A program made the translations under genes and the position numbers. A model generated the notes under the pieces. That model saw only the letters and a list, made by a program, of their open reading frames with translations, searched no databases and was not told the DNA's origin. A DNA stretch of 64,000 nt from Streptomyces sp. SAI-135 (GTDB taxonomy: Bacteria > Actinomycetota > Actinomycetes > Streptomycetales > Streptomycetaceae), in assembly GCF_029893805.1 (NCBI RefSeq), contig NZ_JARXYP010000002.1:5766001-5830000 (forward strand). Direction: 5' to 3'. Below, in pieces: positions 1-8,593 of this stretch (within the stretch, counting starts at the first letter, position 1; every line of letters starts with the position of its first letter).

Positions 1-6
1 GCGTTC

Positions 7-113
7 TGCGCAGTTCCCCGCGCCCCTGCATGCCTGCGGCGGCCCGTCGCGGTCCGGTGGGGCCGAGCGTCCACATGTCCCACCCAGGGGCGCGGGGAAC
101 GGCGCGACCAGCC
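7..113. repeat. Paired dispersed repeat (facing arms)
   Basis: A minus-oriented core (7-28, TGCGCAGTTCCCCGCGCCCCTG split as arm) faces a plus-oriented core (85-113), with about 55 bp between them. The arms are near-perfect reverse complements, so a transcript would fold into a long hairpin. The same arrangement, including similar spacer sequence, recurs at 14413-14533. Nothing coding is supported in 1-276. Confidence 0.75.
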
Positions 114-192
114 CCCGCCGGCCTGCACCCGCCTCCCCACCGGCGGGTGAGCTGGCCGACGGTCCCTCGTGGCTCGGGTGACTGCACCTCCC

Positions 193-218
193 CAGGGGCG
201 CGGGGAACTGCGCGACCG
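193..218 (+). repeat. Single copy of the dispersed repeat core
   Basis: One plus-oriented copy of the core CAGGGGCGCGGGGAACTGCG followed by CGACC, lying 59 bp downstream of the 3' end of the minus-strand purine nucleoside phosphorylase gene. Confidence 0.7.
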
Positions 219-276
219 GCCACGACGCACCTGTACCCGCCCGACGACCCGACCCGGCACATCCCTGGGCGGTCTT

Positions 277-1101
277 TCAGATGCGGCCGAGCACCTGCGC
301 CAGCAGTGCGCCCATCCGCGTCGCCGAGTCACGGCCCGCCTGGAGAACCTCCTCGTGGTTCAGGGGCTCGCCCGTCATCCCCGCGGCGAGGTTCGTCACC
401 AGGGAGATGCCCAGGACCTCCGCACCCGCCTCGCGCGCGGCGATCGCCTCGAGGACCGTCGACATGCCCACCAGGTCCGCGCCGATGACACGGGCCATGC
501 GGATCTCGGCCGGGGTCTCGTAGTGCGGGCCGGGGAACTGGGCGTAGACGCCCTCCTCCAGCGTGGGGTCGATCTCCTTGCACAGGGCGCGCAGGCGGGG
601 GGAGTACAGGTCGGTCAGGTCGACGAAGTTCGCGCCGATGATCGGGGAGGTCGCCGTGAGGTTGATGTGGTCGCTGATCAGGACCGGCTGGCCGGGGCGC
701 ATGCCCTCGCGCAGGCCGCCGCAGCCGTTGGTGAGGACGATCGTCTTGCAGCCGGCCGCGACCGCGGTGCGCACGCCGTGGGCCACGGCGGCCACGCCCC
801 GGCCCTCGTAGTAGTGGGTGCGGCCGAGGAAGACCAGGGCCCGCTTGGCACCGATCCGGTACGAGCGGATCTTGCCGCCGTGTCCCTCCACCGCCGGCGG
901 CGGGAAACCGGGCAGCTCGGTGACGGCGAACTCGGCGTCGGGGGCGCCGAGGGCGTCCACGGCCGGTGCCCAGCCGGAGCCCATCACGAGGGCGACGTCG
1001 TGGGTCTCGGCGCCGGTCAGTTCGCGCAGGCGCGCGGCGGCGGCGTCGGCGGCGGCGTGCGGGTCGCCCTGGATGTCGTCCGGAAGAAGAGATGCGTTCA
1101 C
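277..1101 (-). CDS. Purine nucleoside phosphorylase
   Basis: Cytoplasmic enzyme that phosphorolyses purine nucleosides to free base and ribose-1-phosphate for salvage. The 274-residue product has the length and motifs of the trimeric PNP/MTAP family: phosphate loop GSGW at 41-44, GRTHYYEG, the TN-CGG segment, YETPAE (purine-binding glutamate) and GMSTVLEA followed by VTNLAAG. The Asn in VTN favours 6-oxopurines (inosine/guanosine), as known for the family. Start is GTG at 1101. The cyclotransferase-like gene lies 103 bp upstream on the same strand. Confidence 0.93.
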   Translation of the reverse strand: MNASLLPDDIQGDPHAAADAAAARLRELTGAETHDVALVMGSGWAPAVDALGAPDAEFAVTELPGFPPPAVEGHGGKIRSYRIGAKRALVFLGRTHYYEGRGVAAVAHGVRTAVAAGCKTIVLTNGCGGLREGMRPGQPVLISDHINLTATSPIIGANFVDLTDLYSPRLRALCKEIDPTLEEGVYAQFPGPHYETPAEIRMARVIGADLVGMSTVLEAIAAREAGAEVLGISLVTNLAAGMTGEPLNHEEVLQAGRDSATRMGALLAQVLGRI

Positions 1102-1204
1102 GCGGACGAGGGTAGCCGGTTCGTGCCTACGCGCGTAGATGACAGAGCTGACGGGATGGCGATCGTTGTCTTGTCGTTTCCAACCAATCGCGGTCCGGCC
1201 TCGC

Positions 1205-1642
1205 TCAGCAGGGGCGCTTGCGGAGCTCCATGACGTAGTCGTGGGGCGCGCCCGCCGATTCCGCCGCGTCCGCGATCTCGCCCAGGTAGCGGGCGGAGGG
1301 CAGACCGCCCTCGTAGCCGTTCAGGACGTACGTCCAGGCCTGTTCCTCACCCTCCAGGGTGTGGACCCGCATGCGTGTGCGGCGGTAGATGTCCAGGCCC
1401 ACGCCCTCCCAGCGGTCCATCGACTCGTCGTCGGCGGGGGCGATCTCGTAGAGCGCCACGAACACCTGGGACAGGGGGTCCTCGACGATCGTCGCGAGGG
1501 CGCCCTCCCAGCCCATGTGCTCGCCCCCGAAGGTCAGCCGCCACCCGTTGAGCCACCCCGTGGCGCGCATCGGCGAGTGCGGGGCACGGCGGGTCATCAG
1601 CCGCGCGTCGAGGTTGCCGGCGTAGGCGGCGTAGAGCGACAT
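1205..1642 (-). CDS. Gamma-glutamylcyclotransferase-like protein
   Basis: A 145-residue protein starting ATG at 1642 with a YAAYAGNLD segment that corresponds to the YGSN-like substrate loop of the gamma-glutamylcyclotransferase (AIG2/BtrG) fold. It continues with a compact alpha/beta sequence rich in Trp and Tyr. Enzymes of this fold release 5-oxoproline from gamma-glutamyl amines. The substrate cannot be told from sequence. Start was chosen because upstream codons would run into the divergent flavoprotein gene at 1739, leaving about 96 bp for back-to-back promoters. Confidence 0.7.
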   Translation of the reverse strand: MSLYAAYAGNLDARLMTRRAPHSPMRATGWLNGWRLTFGGEHMGWEGALATIVEDPLSQVFVALYEIAPADDESMDRWEGVGLDIYRRTRMRVHTLEGEEQAWTYVLNGYEGGLPSARYLGEIADAAESAGAPHDYVMELRKRPC

Positions 1643-1738
1643 GGGTCGAGGGTACGGCAGCCTTCCCCGGTGTCTCTCCCGTAACAGTGGCGTCTCGGGG
1701 CGCCCCCCAGGCCGTGGCACCCCGGCTCGTGCGGGACA

Positions 1739-3187
1739 ATGGAGTACGTGACTCGGATCGTGATCATCGGTGGCGGACCCGGCGGATACGAGGCGGCCCT
1801 GGTGGCCGCCCAGCTCGGCGCGGAGGTGACCGTCGTCGACTGCGACGGTCTGGGCGGGGCGTCGGTGCTGACCGACTGCGTGCCGTCGAAGACCCTTATC
1901 GCTACGGCAGAGGTCATGACGACCTTCGATTCGTCGTACGAAGAGCTCGGCATCATCGTCGCCGACGACACCCCGCCGCTGGAGCAGGCCGCGCGAGTGG
2001 TCGGCGTCGACCTGGGCAAGGTCAACCGCCGTGTGAAGCGGCTCGCCCTCGCCCAGTCGCACGACATCACCGCGTCGGTGACGCGGGCCGGCGCCCGGGT
2101 GCTGCGCGGGCGCGGCCGTCTGGAGGGCATGCAGGCCCTCGACGGATCGAGGAAGGTCGTCGTACGGGCCGCCGACGGGAGCGAGGAGACGCTCGTCGCG
2201 GACGCCGTGCTGATCGCCACCGGCGGTCATCCCCGTGAGCTTCCCGACGCCCAGCCCGACGGCGAGCGCATCCTCAACTGGACCCAGGTCTACGACCTCA
2301 CCGAGCTGCCGGAAGAGCTCATCGTGGTCGGGTCCGGTGTCACCGGTGCCGAGTTCGCCGGTGCCTACCAGGCGCTCGGCTCCAAGGTGACGCTCGTGTC
2401 GTCCCGGGACCGGGTGCTGCCCGGGGAGGACCCGGACGCGGCCGCCGTACTGGAGGACGTCTTCCGCCGGCGCGGCATGAACGTCATGGCGCGTTCCCGG
2501 GCCCAGTCCGCCAAGCGGGTCGGGGACCGGGTCGAGGTCACGCTCGCGGACGGGCGGGTCATCACCGGGTCGCACTGCCTGATGGCCGTCGGCGCCATTC
2601 CGAACAGCGCCGGGATGGGGCTGGAGGAAGCGGGCGTCAAACTGCGCGAGTCCGGGCACATCTGGACCGACAAGGTGTCCCGCACGACGGCTCCCGGCGT
2701 GTACGCCGCCGGTGACGTGACCGGGGTCTTCGCGCTGGCCTCCGTGGCCGCCATGCAGGGGCGCATCGCGATGTACCACTTCCTCGGCGACGCGGTGGCC
2801 CCGCTGAACCTCAAGACGGTCTCGTCCAACGTCTTCACCGACCCCGAGATCGCCACCGTCGGCTATTCGCAGTCGGACGTGGACGGCGGCAAGATCGACG
2901 CCCGGGTGGTGAAGCTCCCGCTGCTGCGCAACCCGCGCGCCAAGATGCAGGGCATCCGCGACGGCTTCGTCAAGATCTTCTGTCGGCCGGGCACCGGGAT
3001 CGTCGTCGGCGGTGTCGTCGTGGCGCCGCGCGCCTCGGAACTGATCCACCCCATCTCGATCGCGGTCGACAACAATCTGACGGTCGAACAGATCGCGAAC
3101 GCCTTCACCGTTTACCCCTCTCTTTCGGGGTCGATCGCCGAGGTGGCACGCCAGTTGCACACGCGCAAGGAGACCGGCGGGGCCTGA
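1739..3187 (+). CDS. NAD(P)H-quinone dehydrogenase, LpdA type
   Basis: A 482-residue two-dinucleotide-fold flavoprotein: FAD loop IVIIGGGPGGYEA (7-19), NAD(P) loop VVGSGVTGAEFAG (about 195-207), FAD segment YAAGDVTG and a C-terminal dimerisation domain. It looks like dihydrolipoamide dehydrogenase, but the first redox cysteine is Ser42 (only Cys47 of DCVPSK remains), and the C-terminal His-Glu pair is replaced in the VYPSLSGS segment. These are the same losses known for mycobacterial LpdA (Rv3303c), which reduces quinones rather than lipoamide, so I infer quinone reductase activity. ATG at 1739 or GTG at 1748 could be the start. It stands alone, with a DeoR gene 166 bp downstream. Confidence 0.85.
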   Translation: MEYVTRIVIIGGGPGGYEAALVAAQLGAEVTVVDCDGLGGASVLTDCVPSKTLIATAEVMTTFDSSYEELGIIVADDTPPLEQAARVVGVDLGKVNRRVKRLALAQSHDITASVTRAGARVLRGRGRLEGMQALDGSRKVVVRAADGSEETLVADAVLIATGGHPRELPDAQPDGERILNWTQVYDLTELPEELIVVGSGVTGAEFAGAYQALGSKVTLVSSRDRVLPGEDPDAAAVLEDVFRRRGMNVMARSRAQSAKRVGDRVEVTLADGRVITGSHCLMAVGAIPNSAGMGLEEAGVKLRESGHIWTDKVSRTTAPGVYAAGDVTGVFALASVAAMQGRIAMYHFLGDAVAPLNLKTVSSNVFTDPEIATVGYSQSDVDGGKIDARVVKLPLLRNPRAKMQGIRDGFVKIFCRPGTGIVVGGVVVAPRASELIHPISIAVDNNLTVEQIANAFTVYPSLSGSIAEVARQLHTRKETGGA

Positions 3188-3353
3188 CGGCCGAAAGCGA
3201 TTCCTGCCTGGGCACAGGGAGTTGTCGACCATTCGTGCGGCATAGGCGGGGGGATTAGGCCCTATACCACTTCCCGTCCTACTGTGCGAACAACTTCTGC
3301 AATTCGGCGCAAACTGCTGAAACCAGACGGTCGTTGGGGTTACTGTCAGTTTC

Positions 3354-4322
3354 GTGTTCGCTGCAGAACGTCGCCAATTGATCCTCGAAATGGTGCGAGC
3401 CAATGGAGCCGTGTCGCTCCGTGAGCTCGCCCGCGTCGTCCAGACCTCCGAAGTGACCGTACGGCGGGACGTGCGCGCGCTGGAGGCAGAAGGACTCCTC
3501 GACCGCCGGCATGGCGGTGCGGTATTGCCGGGCGGGTTCACGCGGGAGTCCGGCTTTCCGCAGAAATCGCATCTCGCGACCGCCGAGAAGACGGCCATCG
3601 CCGATCTCGCCGCTGGTCTCGTCGAAGAGGGCGAGGCCATTGTGGTGGGGGCGGGCACCACCACACAGGAGCTGGCACGCCGGCTCGCCCGGGTTCCCGG
3701 GCTGACCGTCGTGACCAATTCCCTCCTGGTGGCCCAGGCGCTCGCCCATGCCAACCGGGTGGAGGTCGTGATGACCGGCGGCACCCTGCGCGGTTCCAAC
3801 TACGCCCTGGTGGGCTCGGGGGCGGAGCAGTCGCTCCAGGGACTCCGGGTCTCGCGGGCCTTCCTCTCCGGGAGCGGGCTCACCGCGGAGCGCGGGCTCT
3901 CCACGTCCAACATGCTGTCCGCGTCCGTGGACCGTGCGCTGGTGCAGGCCGCCGCGGAGGTCGTGGTCCTCGCCGACCACACCAAGCTCGGCACCGACAC
4001 CATGTTCCAGACCGTGCCGACGGACCTCATCACCCGCCTGGTCACCGACGAGCCCCCGGCCCACGACGACCGGGCCGGCACGGAACTCCAGGCGCTCGCC
4101 GACCAGGGGGTGCAGATCGCCGTGGCCGGCGCGTCGGGAGCGCCGGGGGGTGATCAGGTCCCGGCGCGACAGCAACAGCGCCGGGACGTGCCCGTGCCGG
4201 GCCCCCGCCGCAGCCAGCTCCCCTCGACGGGCCCTTCCCTCCGCACGGCCACAGCCCTGGGCGATCCGACCCCGACCCCGGGCACGGACCGAGCCCGAGT
4301 GGCCGACCTGCGCCGACGCTGA
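3354..4322 (+). CDS. DeoR-family transcriptional regulator
   Basis: The 322-residue protein opens with a DeoR winged helix (residues 1-57: ERRQLILEMV, SEVTVRRDVRALE, RRHGGAV) and continues with the DeoRC sugar-phosphate sensor domain (about 75-235: VGAGTTTQELA, VVTNSLLVA, MTGGTLR, LADHTKLG). Such proteins usually repress sugar or nucleoside genes and are released by a phosphorylated sugar; the ligand here is unknown. The family is typically about 250-260 residues, so the last 60 or so residues, rich in Pro, Arg and Gln, are an extra low-complexity tail. GTG start. The next intact gene downstream is on the opposite strand. Confidence 0.88.
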   Translation: MFAAERRQLILEMVRANGAVSLRELARVVQTSEVTVRRDVRALEAEGLLDRRHGGAVLPGGFTRESGFPQKSHLATAEKTAIADLAAGLVEEGEAIVVGAGTTTQELARRLARVPGLTVVTNSLLVAQALAHANRVEVVMTGGTLRGSNYALVGSGAEQSLQGLRVSRAFLSGSGLTAERGLSTSNMLSASVDRALVQAAAEVVVLADHTKLGTDTMFQTVPTDLITRLVTDEPPAHDDRAGTELQALADQGVQIAVAGASGAPGGDQVPARQQQRRDVPVPGPRRSQLPSTGPSLRTATALGDPTPTPGTDRARVADLRRR

Positions 4323-4573
4323 GGCTTTCGACGGGGTGATGTCTTCGGGGGCTGGGGGCTGAGGGGGCTCGGACGCCTCGGGGGCTACCGGGGGCTCCGG
4401 GGAGTGGAGCGGGGGAGGCCGGGCTGCGGGTGGCTCCTGTGCGAGGTGCGGGCGTGCATGGGCCGGGGCCGGGCCGGCCGGTACGTGAGGGCGGAACTGC
4501 TGTGCCATTCCCAGGCGTGGGTTCGGCCGAAGGTGCGGGGCTTGTGCGGGCGCGGGGCTGTTCCGGCGGGGCC

Positions 4574-4835
4574 GTGGTGAACGGCCCGCTTCTCTGCTTC
4601 GTCGCCGCCCACGTCGTCGGCGCGATCCTGCTCGGCGTCGCCCTGCCGCGCGGCCGCGTGGTCCCCGCCCGGGCCGCCTGGCTGCTGATCCTGTCCATTC
4701 CGCTCGACGTCGCCGGATAGGTGATCGGCATTCGCGCCTCTGACCGCGCTGTCGTCCGTCCTGGTGGCCGTCGGCTTCGCCATGGCCGGTCTCGCCCTCG
4801 TCCGCCGAGGCACCGGCTGGGCGCGGACCCCGTAG
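4574..4835 (+). pseudogene. Decayed integral-membrane protein gene
   Basis: From GTG 4574 the frame reads through two hydrophobic segments (GPLLCFVAAHVVGAILLGVA and AAWLLILSIPLDVAG) to a TAG at 4718-4720. Reading past that stop continues VIGIRA, and then a one-base shift opens the downstream frame, giving a third hydrophobic segment (LTALSSVLVAVGFAMAGLAL) that ends at TAG 4833-4835. A nonsense codon plus a frameshift within one plausible multi-helix protein indicates a gene remnant, probably also truncated at its 5' end. The rest of 4323-4942 shows only a terminator. Confidence 0.6.
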
Positions 4836-4866
4836 GACCACCGTCTCGGGGGACGGGGAGAACGAG

Positions 4867-4903
4867 GCGCCCCGCGGACCGACTGCTCCGGTCCGCGGGG
4901 CGC
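4867..4903. terminator. Bidirectional stem-loop terminator
   Basis: A perfect 15-bp stem (GCGCCCCGCGGACCG, 4867-4881, paired with 4889-4903) encloses a 7-nt loop. It lies 40 bp past the stop of the minus-strand accA2 gene and downstream of the plus-strand gene remnant, so it can serve both strands. Confidence 0.8.
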
Positions 4904-4942
4904 TTCGGGATGCCGTGGCGGCACAGGGCGTACGAGGTGCGC

Positions 4943-6715
4943 TCAGTCCTTGATCTCGCAGATCGCCGCGCCCGAGGTGATCGACGCGCCGACCTCCGCC
5001 GTCAGGCCCTTGATGGTGCCGGACCGGTGCGCGTTGAGCGGCTGCTCCATCTTCATCGCCTCGAGTACGACGACGAGGTCGCCCTCCTTGACCTCCTGGC
5101 CCTCCTCGACGGCGATCTTGACGATCGTGCCCTGCATCGGGGAGGCGAGGGTGTCACCGGAGGCGACGGGGCCGGACTTCTTGGCCGCACGGCGCTTGGG
5201 CTTGGCGCCCGCGGCGAGGCCGGTGCGGGCCAGCGACATGCCCAGCGAGGAGGGCAGGGAGACCTCCAGGCGCTTGCCACCCACCTCGACGACGATCGTC
5301 TCGCGGTCCGCGTCGTCCTCGGCCTCGGTGTCGGCCGGGGCCGCGAAGGGCTTGATGTCGTTGACGAACTCGGTCTCGATCCAGCGGGTGTGGACCGTGA
5401 ACGGGTCGCTGGAGCCGGTCAGCTCAGGGGCGAACGCCGGGTCCTTGACCACCACGCGGTGGAAGGGGATGGCGGTGGCCATGCCCTCGACCTGGAACTC
5501 CTCCAGGGCGCGGGCCGCGCGCTGGAGGGCCTGCTCACGGGTGGCGCCGGTGACGATCAGCTTCGCGAGGAGGGAGTCCCAGGCGGGGCCGATGACGCTG
5601 CCGGCCTCGACGCCGGCGTCCAGGCGCACACCCGGACCGGAGGGGGCCTCGAACTTGGTGACCGTGCCGGGGGCCGGGAGGAAGTTACGGCCCGGGTCCT
5701 CGCCGTTGATGCGGAACTCGAAGGAGTGGCCGCGCAGTTCGGGGTCGCCGTAGCCCAGTTCCTCGCCGTCGGCGATGCGGAACATCTCGCGCACCAGGTC
5801 GATGCCGGCGACCTCCTCGGTGACCGGGTGCTCGACCTGGAGGCGGGTGTTGACCTCCAGGAAGGAGATCGTGCCGTCCTGGCCGACCAGGAACTCGCAG
5901 GTGCCGGCACCCTCGTAGTGGGCCTCCTTCAGGATGGCCTTGGAGGCGCGGTACAGCTCGGCGACCTGCTCGTCGGACAGGAACGGCGCGGGCGCCTCCT
6001 CGACCAGCTTCTGGTGGCGGCGCTGGAGGGAGCAGTCACGGGTGGAGACGACGACCACGTTGCCGTGCTTGTCGGCCAGGCACTGGGTCTCCACGTGCCG
6101 GGGGCGGTCCAGGTAGCGCTCGACGAAGCACTCGCCGCGCCCGAACGCGGCCACGGCCTCGCGGACCGCGGAGTCGTAGAGCTCCGGGACCTCTTCGAGG
6201 GTGCGGGCGACCTTCAGACCGCGGCCGCCACCGCCGAAGGCGGCCTTGATGGCGATGGGCAGGCCGTGCTCCTCGGCGAAGGCCACGACCTCGTCGGCGC
6301 CGGAGACCGGGTCGGCGGTGCCGGCGACCAGCGGGGCGCCGGCGCGCTGGGCGATGTGCCGCGCGGCGACCTTGTCGCCCAGGTCGCGGATGGCCTGCGG
6401 GGGCGGGCCGATCCAGATGAGGCCCGCGTCCAGGACCGCCTGCGCGAACTCGGCGTTCTCGGACAGGAAGCCGTAGCCGGGGTGGATGGCGTCCGCGCCC
6501 GACTCGCGCGCGGCGCCCAGGACCTTCTCGATGTCCAGATAGCTGGTGGCCGGGGTGTCACCGCCCAGGGCGAACGCCTCATCCGCGGCGCGGACATGCA
6601 GAGCGTCCCGGTCCGGGTCGGCGTACACGGCCACGCTCGCGATACCGGCATCCCGGCAGGCCCGGGCAACGCGGACAGCGATTTCGCCACGGTTGGCGAT
6701 GAGCACCTTGCGCAC
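4943..6715 (-). CDS. accA2: Acyl-CoA carboxylase alpha chain (biotin carboxylase + BCCP)
   Basis: A 590-residue fused subunit: biotin carboxylase N-domain (RKVLIANRGEIAVR at 2-15), ATP-grasp with the glycine-rich loop AFGGGGRGLKVA, catalytic segment EVNTRLQVEHPVTE, biotin carboxylase C-domain, then a linker and C-terminal biotinyl domain with the lysine in EAMKMEQPL. It carboxylates its own biotin with ATP and bicarbonate and passes the CO2 to a carboxyltransferase such as PccB encoded 2 kb away. In Streptomyces this type of alpha chain serves both acetyl- and propionyl-CoA carboxylases. GTG start at 6715 is preceded by AAGGAGGGAG. Confidence 0.95.
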   Translation of the reverse strand: MRKVLIANRGEIAVRVARACRDAGIASVAVYADPDRDALHVRAADEAFALGGDTPATSYLDIEKVLGAARESGADAIHPGYGFLSENAEFAQAVLDAGLIWIGPPPQAIRDLGDKVAARHIAQRAGAPLVAGTADPVSGADEVVAFAEEHGLPIAIKAAFGGGGRGLKVARTLEEVPELYDSAVREAVAAFGRGECFVERYLDRPRHVETQCLADKHGNVVVVSTRDCSLQRRHQKLVEEAPAPFLSDEQVAELYRASKAILKEAHYEGAGTCEFLVGQDGTISFLEVNTRLQVEHPVTEEVAGIDLVREMFRIADGEELGYGDPELRGHSFEFRINGEDPGRNFLPAPGTVTKFEAPSGPGVRLDAGVEAGSVIGPAWDSLLAKLIVTGATREQALQRAARALEEFQVEGMATAIPFHRVVVKDPAFAPELTGSSDPFTVHTRWIETEFVNDIKPFAAPADTEAEDDADRETIVVEVGGKRLEVSLPSSLGMSLARTGLAAGAKPKRRAAKKSGPVASGDTLASPMQGTIVKIAVEEGQEVKEGDLVVVLEAMKMEQPLNAHRSGTIKGLTAEVGASITSGAAICEIKD

Positions 6716-7078
6716 GATTGAGGCTCCCTCCTTGAAACAAGCCGAGTTTAGGGACTGCCGACACGGCTCTTCGACCCGTCCCCTGTGGTGAGCTTCCCCA
6801 CACGGAGCGTGATGCGAGCTTCCACGACCCGCGAAATCCCTTGTCGCACCGCGGTACGCAGGACTCCTCCCGGAAACCCTAGCCGTCCTCTGTGGTCAAG
6901 GTCTCTGTGAGAGCGTGCTGCGGACCACTCCGATTCTTTGTCGAGTCCCTACGAATGGCCCAATGATTCTTTGCCCGCGGCCGGACCCTTGTCCCGCGGT
7001 TTACCCGTTAGTAGCGTTCGCGCTGTATTGAACGTACGTCGGGTGACAACAGCATGGCTCGAAAGTGGGTGGGGCCCG
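6716..7078. promoter_or_regulatory. Divergent promoter region, accA2 / membrane protein
   Basis: This 363-bp gap separates the two divergent genes. A possible plus-strand promoter is TTGTCC (6989-6994) with TAGCGT (7012-7017) at 17-bp spacing, leaving about 55 nt to the GTG at 7079. No clear minus-strand promoter or operator could be picked by eye. Confidence 0.35.
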
Positions 7079-7600
7079 GTGATACGCAGGCCGGTGGCGT
7101 GGGTCGTTGCGGTCGTCCTCTTCGTCGAGGCTCTCGGCGTGGCGATGCTCAACTGGATCATGGGCAATCTCGTCGACGCGCAGAACATGTCACTGGCGGG
7201 TCTGGACCCGGACGCGATGTCGATGTCCTCGAAGATCGGCGGGATCGTCTTCGGTCTCTACTTCGCGCTGTGCGCGCTGGTCGCCCTGCTGGTGGCGGTG
7301 CGCGACCGGCAGCCCGCCGGGCTCGGGCGTGTCCTGCTGATCAGCGCCGCCGTGGTGCACGGCCTGCTGGGCGCGGTCGCCTGGGCGCTGATCGGCCGGC
7401 CCCAGTTCCTCTTCATGATCGTGATGCTCGGGCTGATCGTGCTGCTGCTGGTCACCTACGACCGACGGCCCGGGCCGGTCGCGGCGGAACCGCACGACAG
7501 GGAGGGACCGGGCGGCTCCGAGAGCGCCGAGCACCCGGAGGCCCCCCAGGATTCCGACAGCACCCCCCTCACCCCTCCACCGGCCCCCACAACTCCGTGA
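7079..7600 (+). CDS. Small integral membrane protein, function unknown
   Basis: From GTG 7079 the 173-residue product has four predicted helices: AWVVAVVLFVEALGVAML, GGIVFGLYFALCALVALLVA, VLLISAAVVHGLLGAVAWAL and FLFMIVMLGLIVLLLV. A disordered acidic, Pro/Ser-rich cytoplasmic tail follows. An in-frame extension upstream to 6938 is possible, but it would run through the best promoter match, so the later start is preferred. No family with known function is recognised. Its position beside accA2 is conserved in streptomycetes to my recollection, but no functional link is visible. Confidence 0.7.
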   Translation: MIRRPVAWVVAVVLFVEALGVAMLNWIMGNLVDAQNMSLAGLDPDAMSMSSKIGGIVFGLYFALCALVALLVAVRDRQPAGLGRVLLISAAVVHGLLGAVAWALIGRPQFLFMIVMLGLIVLLLVTYDRRPGPVAAEPHDREGPGGSESAEHPEAPQDSDSTPLTPPPAPTTP

Positions 7601-7720
7601 CACCGGAGCCTGTTCGGGTCGACAGCTGAGGTCGATCGCCTGTGTGTCGTGCTCACGGTGGCCGGGGGCGGTCGCCTCTGTGCTGTGAGCGTGAGCGTGG
7701 GCGAGGGGGGCCTGGGGCGG

Positions 7721-8341
7721 TTACGCCTTCGTCGGGGTCCAGAGCTCTGTGATGCCTACGCCCAGGTCGGCCAGCAGGCGGCGCAGCAGGGGCAGGCTGA
7801 GGCCGATCACGTTGCCGTGGTCGCCGTCGATGCCCTCGATGAACGGGGCCGAGCGGCCGTCCAGGGTGAACGCCCCGGCGACGTAGAGGGGTTCGCCGGA
7901 GGCGACGTACGCGGCGATCTCCTCGTCGGTCGGCTCGCCGAAGCGGACGACGGTGGAGGCGACCGCCGAGACGTACCGGCCGCTCGTCGTGTCGTAGACG
8001 CAGTGGCCGGTCTGCAGGGTGCCCGCGCGGCCGCGCATGGACTTCCAGCGGGCCGTCGCCTCCTCGGCGTCGGCCGGCTTGCCGAGGGCCTCGCCGTCCA
8101 GGTCGAGCACCGAGTCGCAGCCGATCACCAGCGCACCCTTGACCTCGGGCTTCGCGGCCACCACGGAGGCCTTGGCCTCGGCGAGGGCGAGGGCCAGTTC
8201 GGCGGGGGTGGGGGCGGTGACGGCGTCCTCGTCGACCCCGCTCACGAGCACCTCGGGAGTGAGGCCGGCCTGTCGCAGCAGGCCCAGCCGGGCGGGGGAC
8301 TGGGAGGCGAGCACGAGTCGGCGGCGCGGCTGATCGGTCAT
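7721..8341 (-). CDS. maf: Maf-like nucleotide pyrophosphatase
   Basis: A 206-residue Maf/HAM1-fold protein with the diagnostic N-terminal ASQSPARLGLLRQAG (about 12-26), GCDSVLDLDGE, the KPADAEEA segment and the C-terminal NVIGLSLPLLRRLL. Maf proteins hydrolyse non-canonical or dTTP/UTP-type nucleoside triphosphates to monophosphates and have been linked to division arrest. It is the last gene of a minus-strand run pccB - pccE - 42-aa membrane protein - maf, with only 18 bp to the preceding gene, so translation from a shared mRNA is likely. Confidence 0.9.
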   Translation of the reverse strand: MTDQPRRRLVLASQSPARLGLLRQAGLTPEVLVSGVDEDAVTAPTPAELALALAEAKASVVAAKPEVKGALVIGCDSVLDLDGEALGKPADAEEATARWKSMRGRAGTLQTGHCVYDTTSGRYVSAVASTVVRFGEPTDEEIAAYVASGEPLYVAGAFTLDGRSAPFIEGIDGDHGNVIGLSLPLLRRLLADLGVGITELWTPTKA

Positions 8342-8359
8342 GCGGTCAGCGTAGTCCGA

Positions 8360-8488
8360 TCAGCGCAGCCCGATCACGATCATCGCGAGCACCATGGCCA
8401 GGGCCAGGAAGATGCTGAGTCGCCGAAGCATGTCCTGCATGTCGCGCAGTTCCTTCGGCGGTTCGTTCTCGGGGTCGGACCACAGCAT
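8360..8488 (-). CDS. 42-residue membrane protein, MmpB-like
   Basis: ATG 8488 to TGA 8360-8362 encodes 42 residues beginning MLWSDPENEPPKELRDMQDM and ending in one hydrophobic helix (LSIFLALAMVLAMIVIGL) and a terminal Arg. The short charged cytoplasmic head and single C-terminal helix are typical of real small membrane proteins, and the frame sits neatly between pccE and maf. I recall near-identical Streptomyces proteins annotated as 'morphogenic membrane protein MmpB'; that name is from memory and unverified. Partner and role are unknown. Confidence 0.75.
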   Translation of the reverse strand: MLWSDPENEPPKELRDMQDMLRRLSIFLALAMVLAMIVIGLR

Positions 8489-8563
8489 GCCACCAGCGTG
8501 GGGCTTGACGGAGGCGGGCGCCTGAGTACGGGTACTCAAGTCGGCGCCCTTCTCTGTCCCTCT

Positions 8564-8586
8564 GTGCGCGGTTCCCCGCGCTCCCG
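8564..8586 (-). repeat. Diverged copy of the dispersed repeat core
   Basis: TGCGCGGTTCCCCGCGCTCCC is a minus-oriented copy with a few substitutions, located just past the pccE stop codon (8594) in the pccE to 42-aa-gene spacer. Confidence 0.55.
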
Positions 8587-8593
8587 GGAAGCC

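Noticed and set aside
1205..3799. Long minus-strand extension of the cyclotransferase-like gene
   Set aside because: The extension is antisense to the LpdA-type gene; the good start is ATG 1642.
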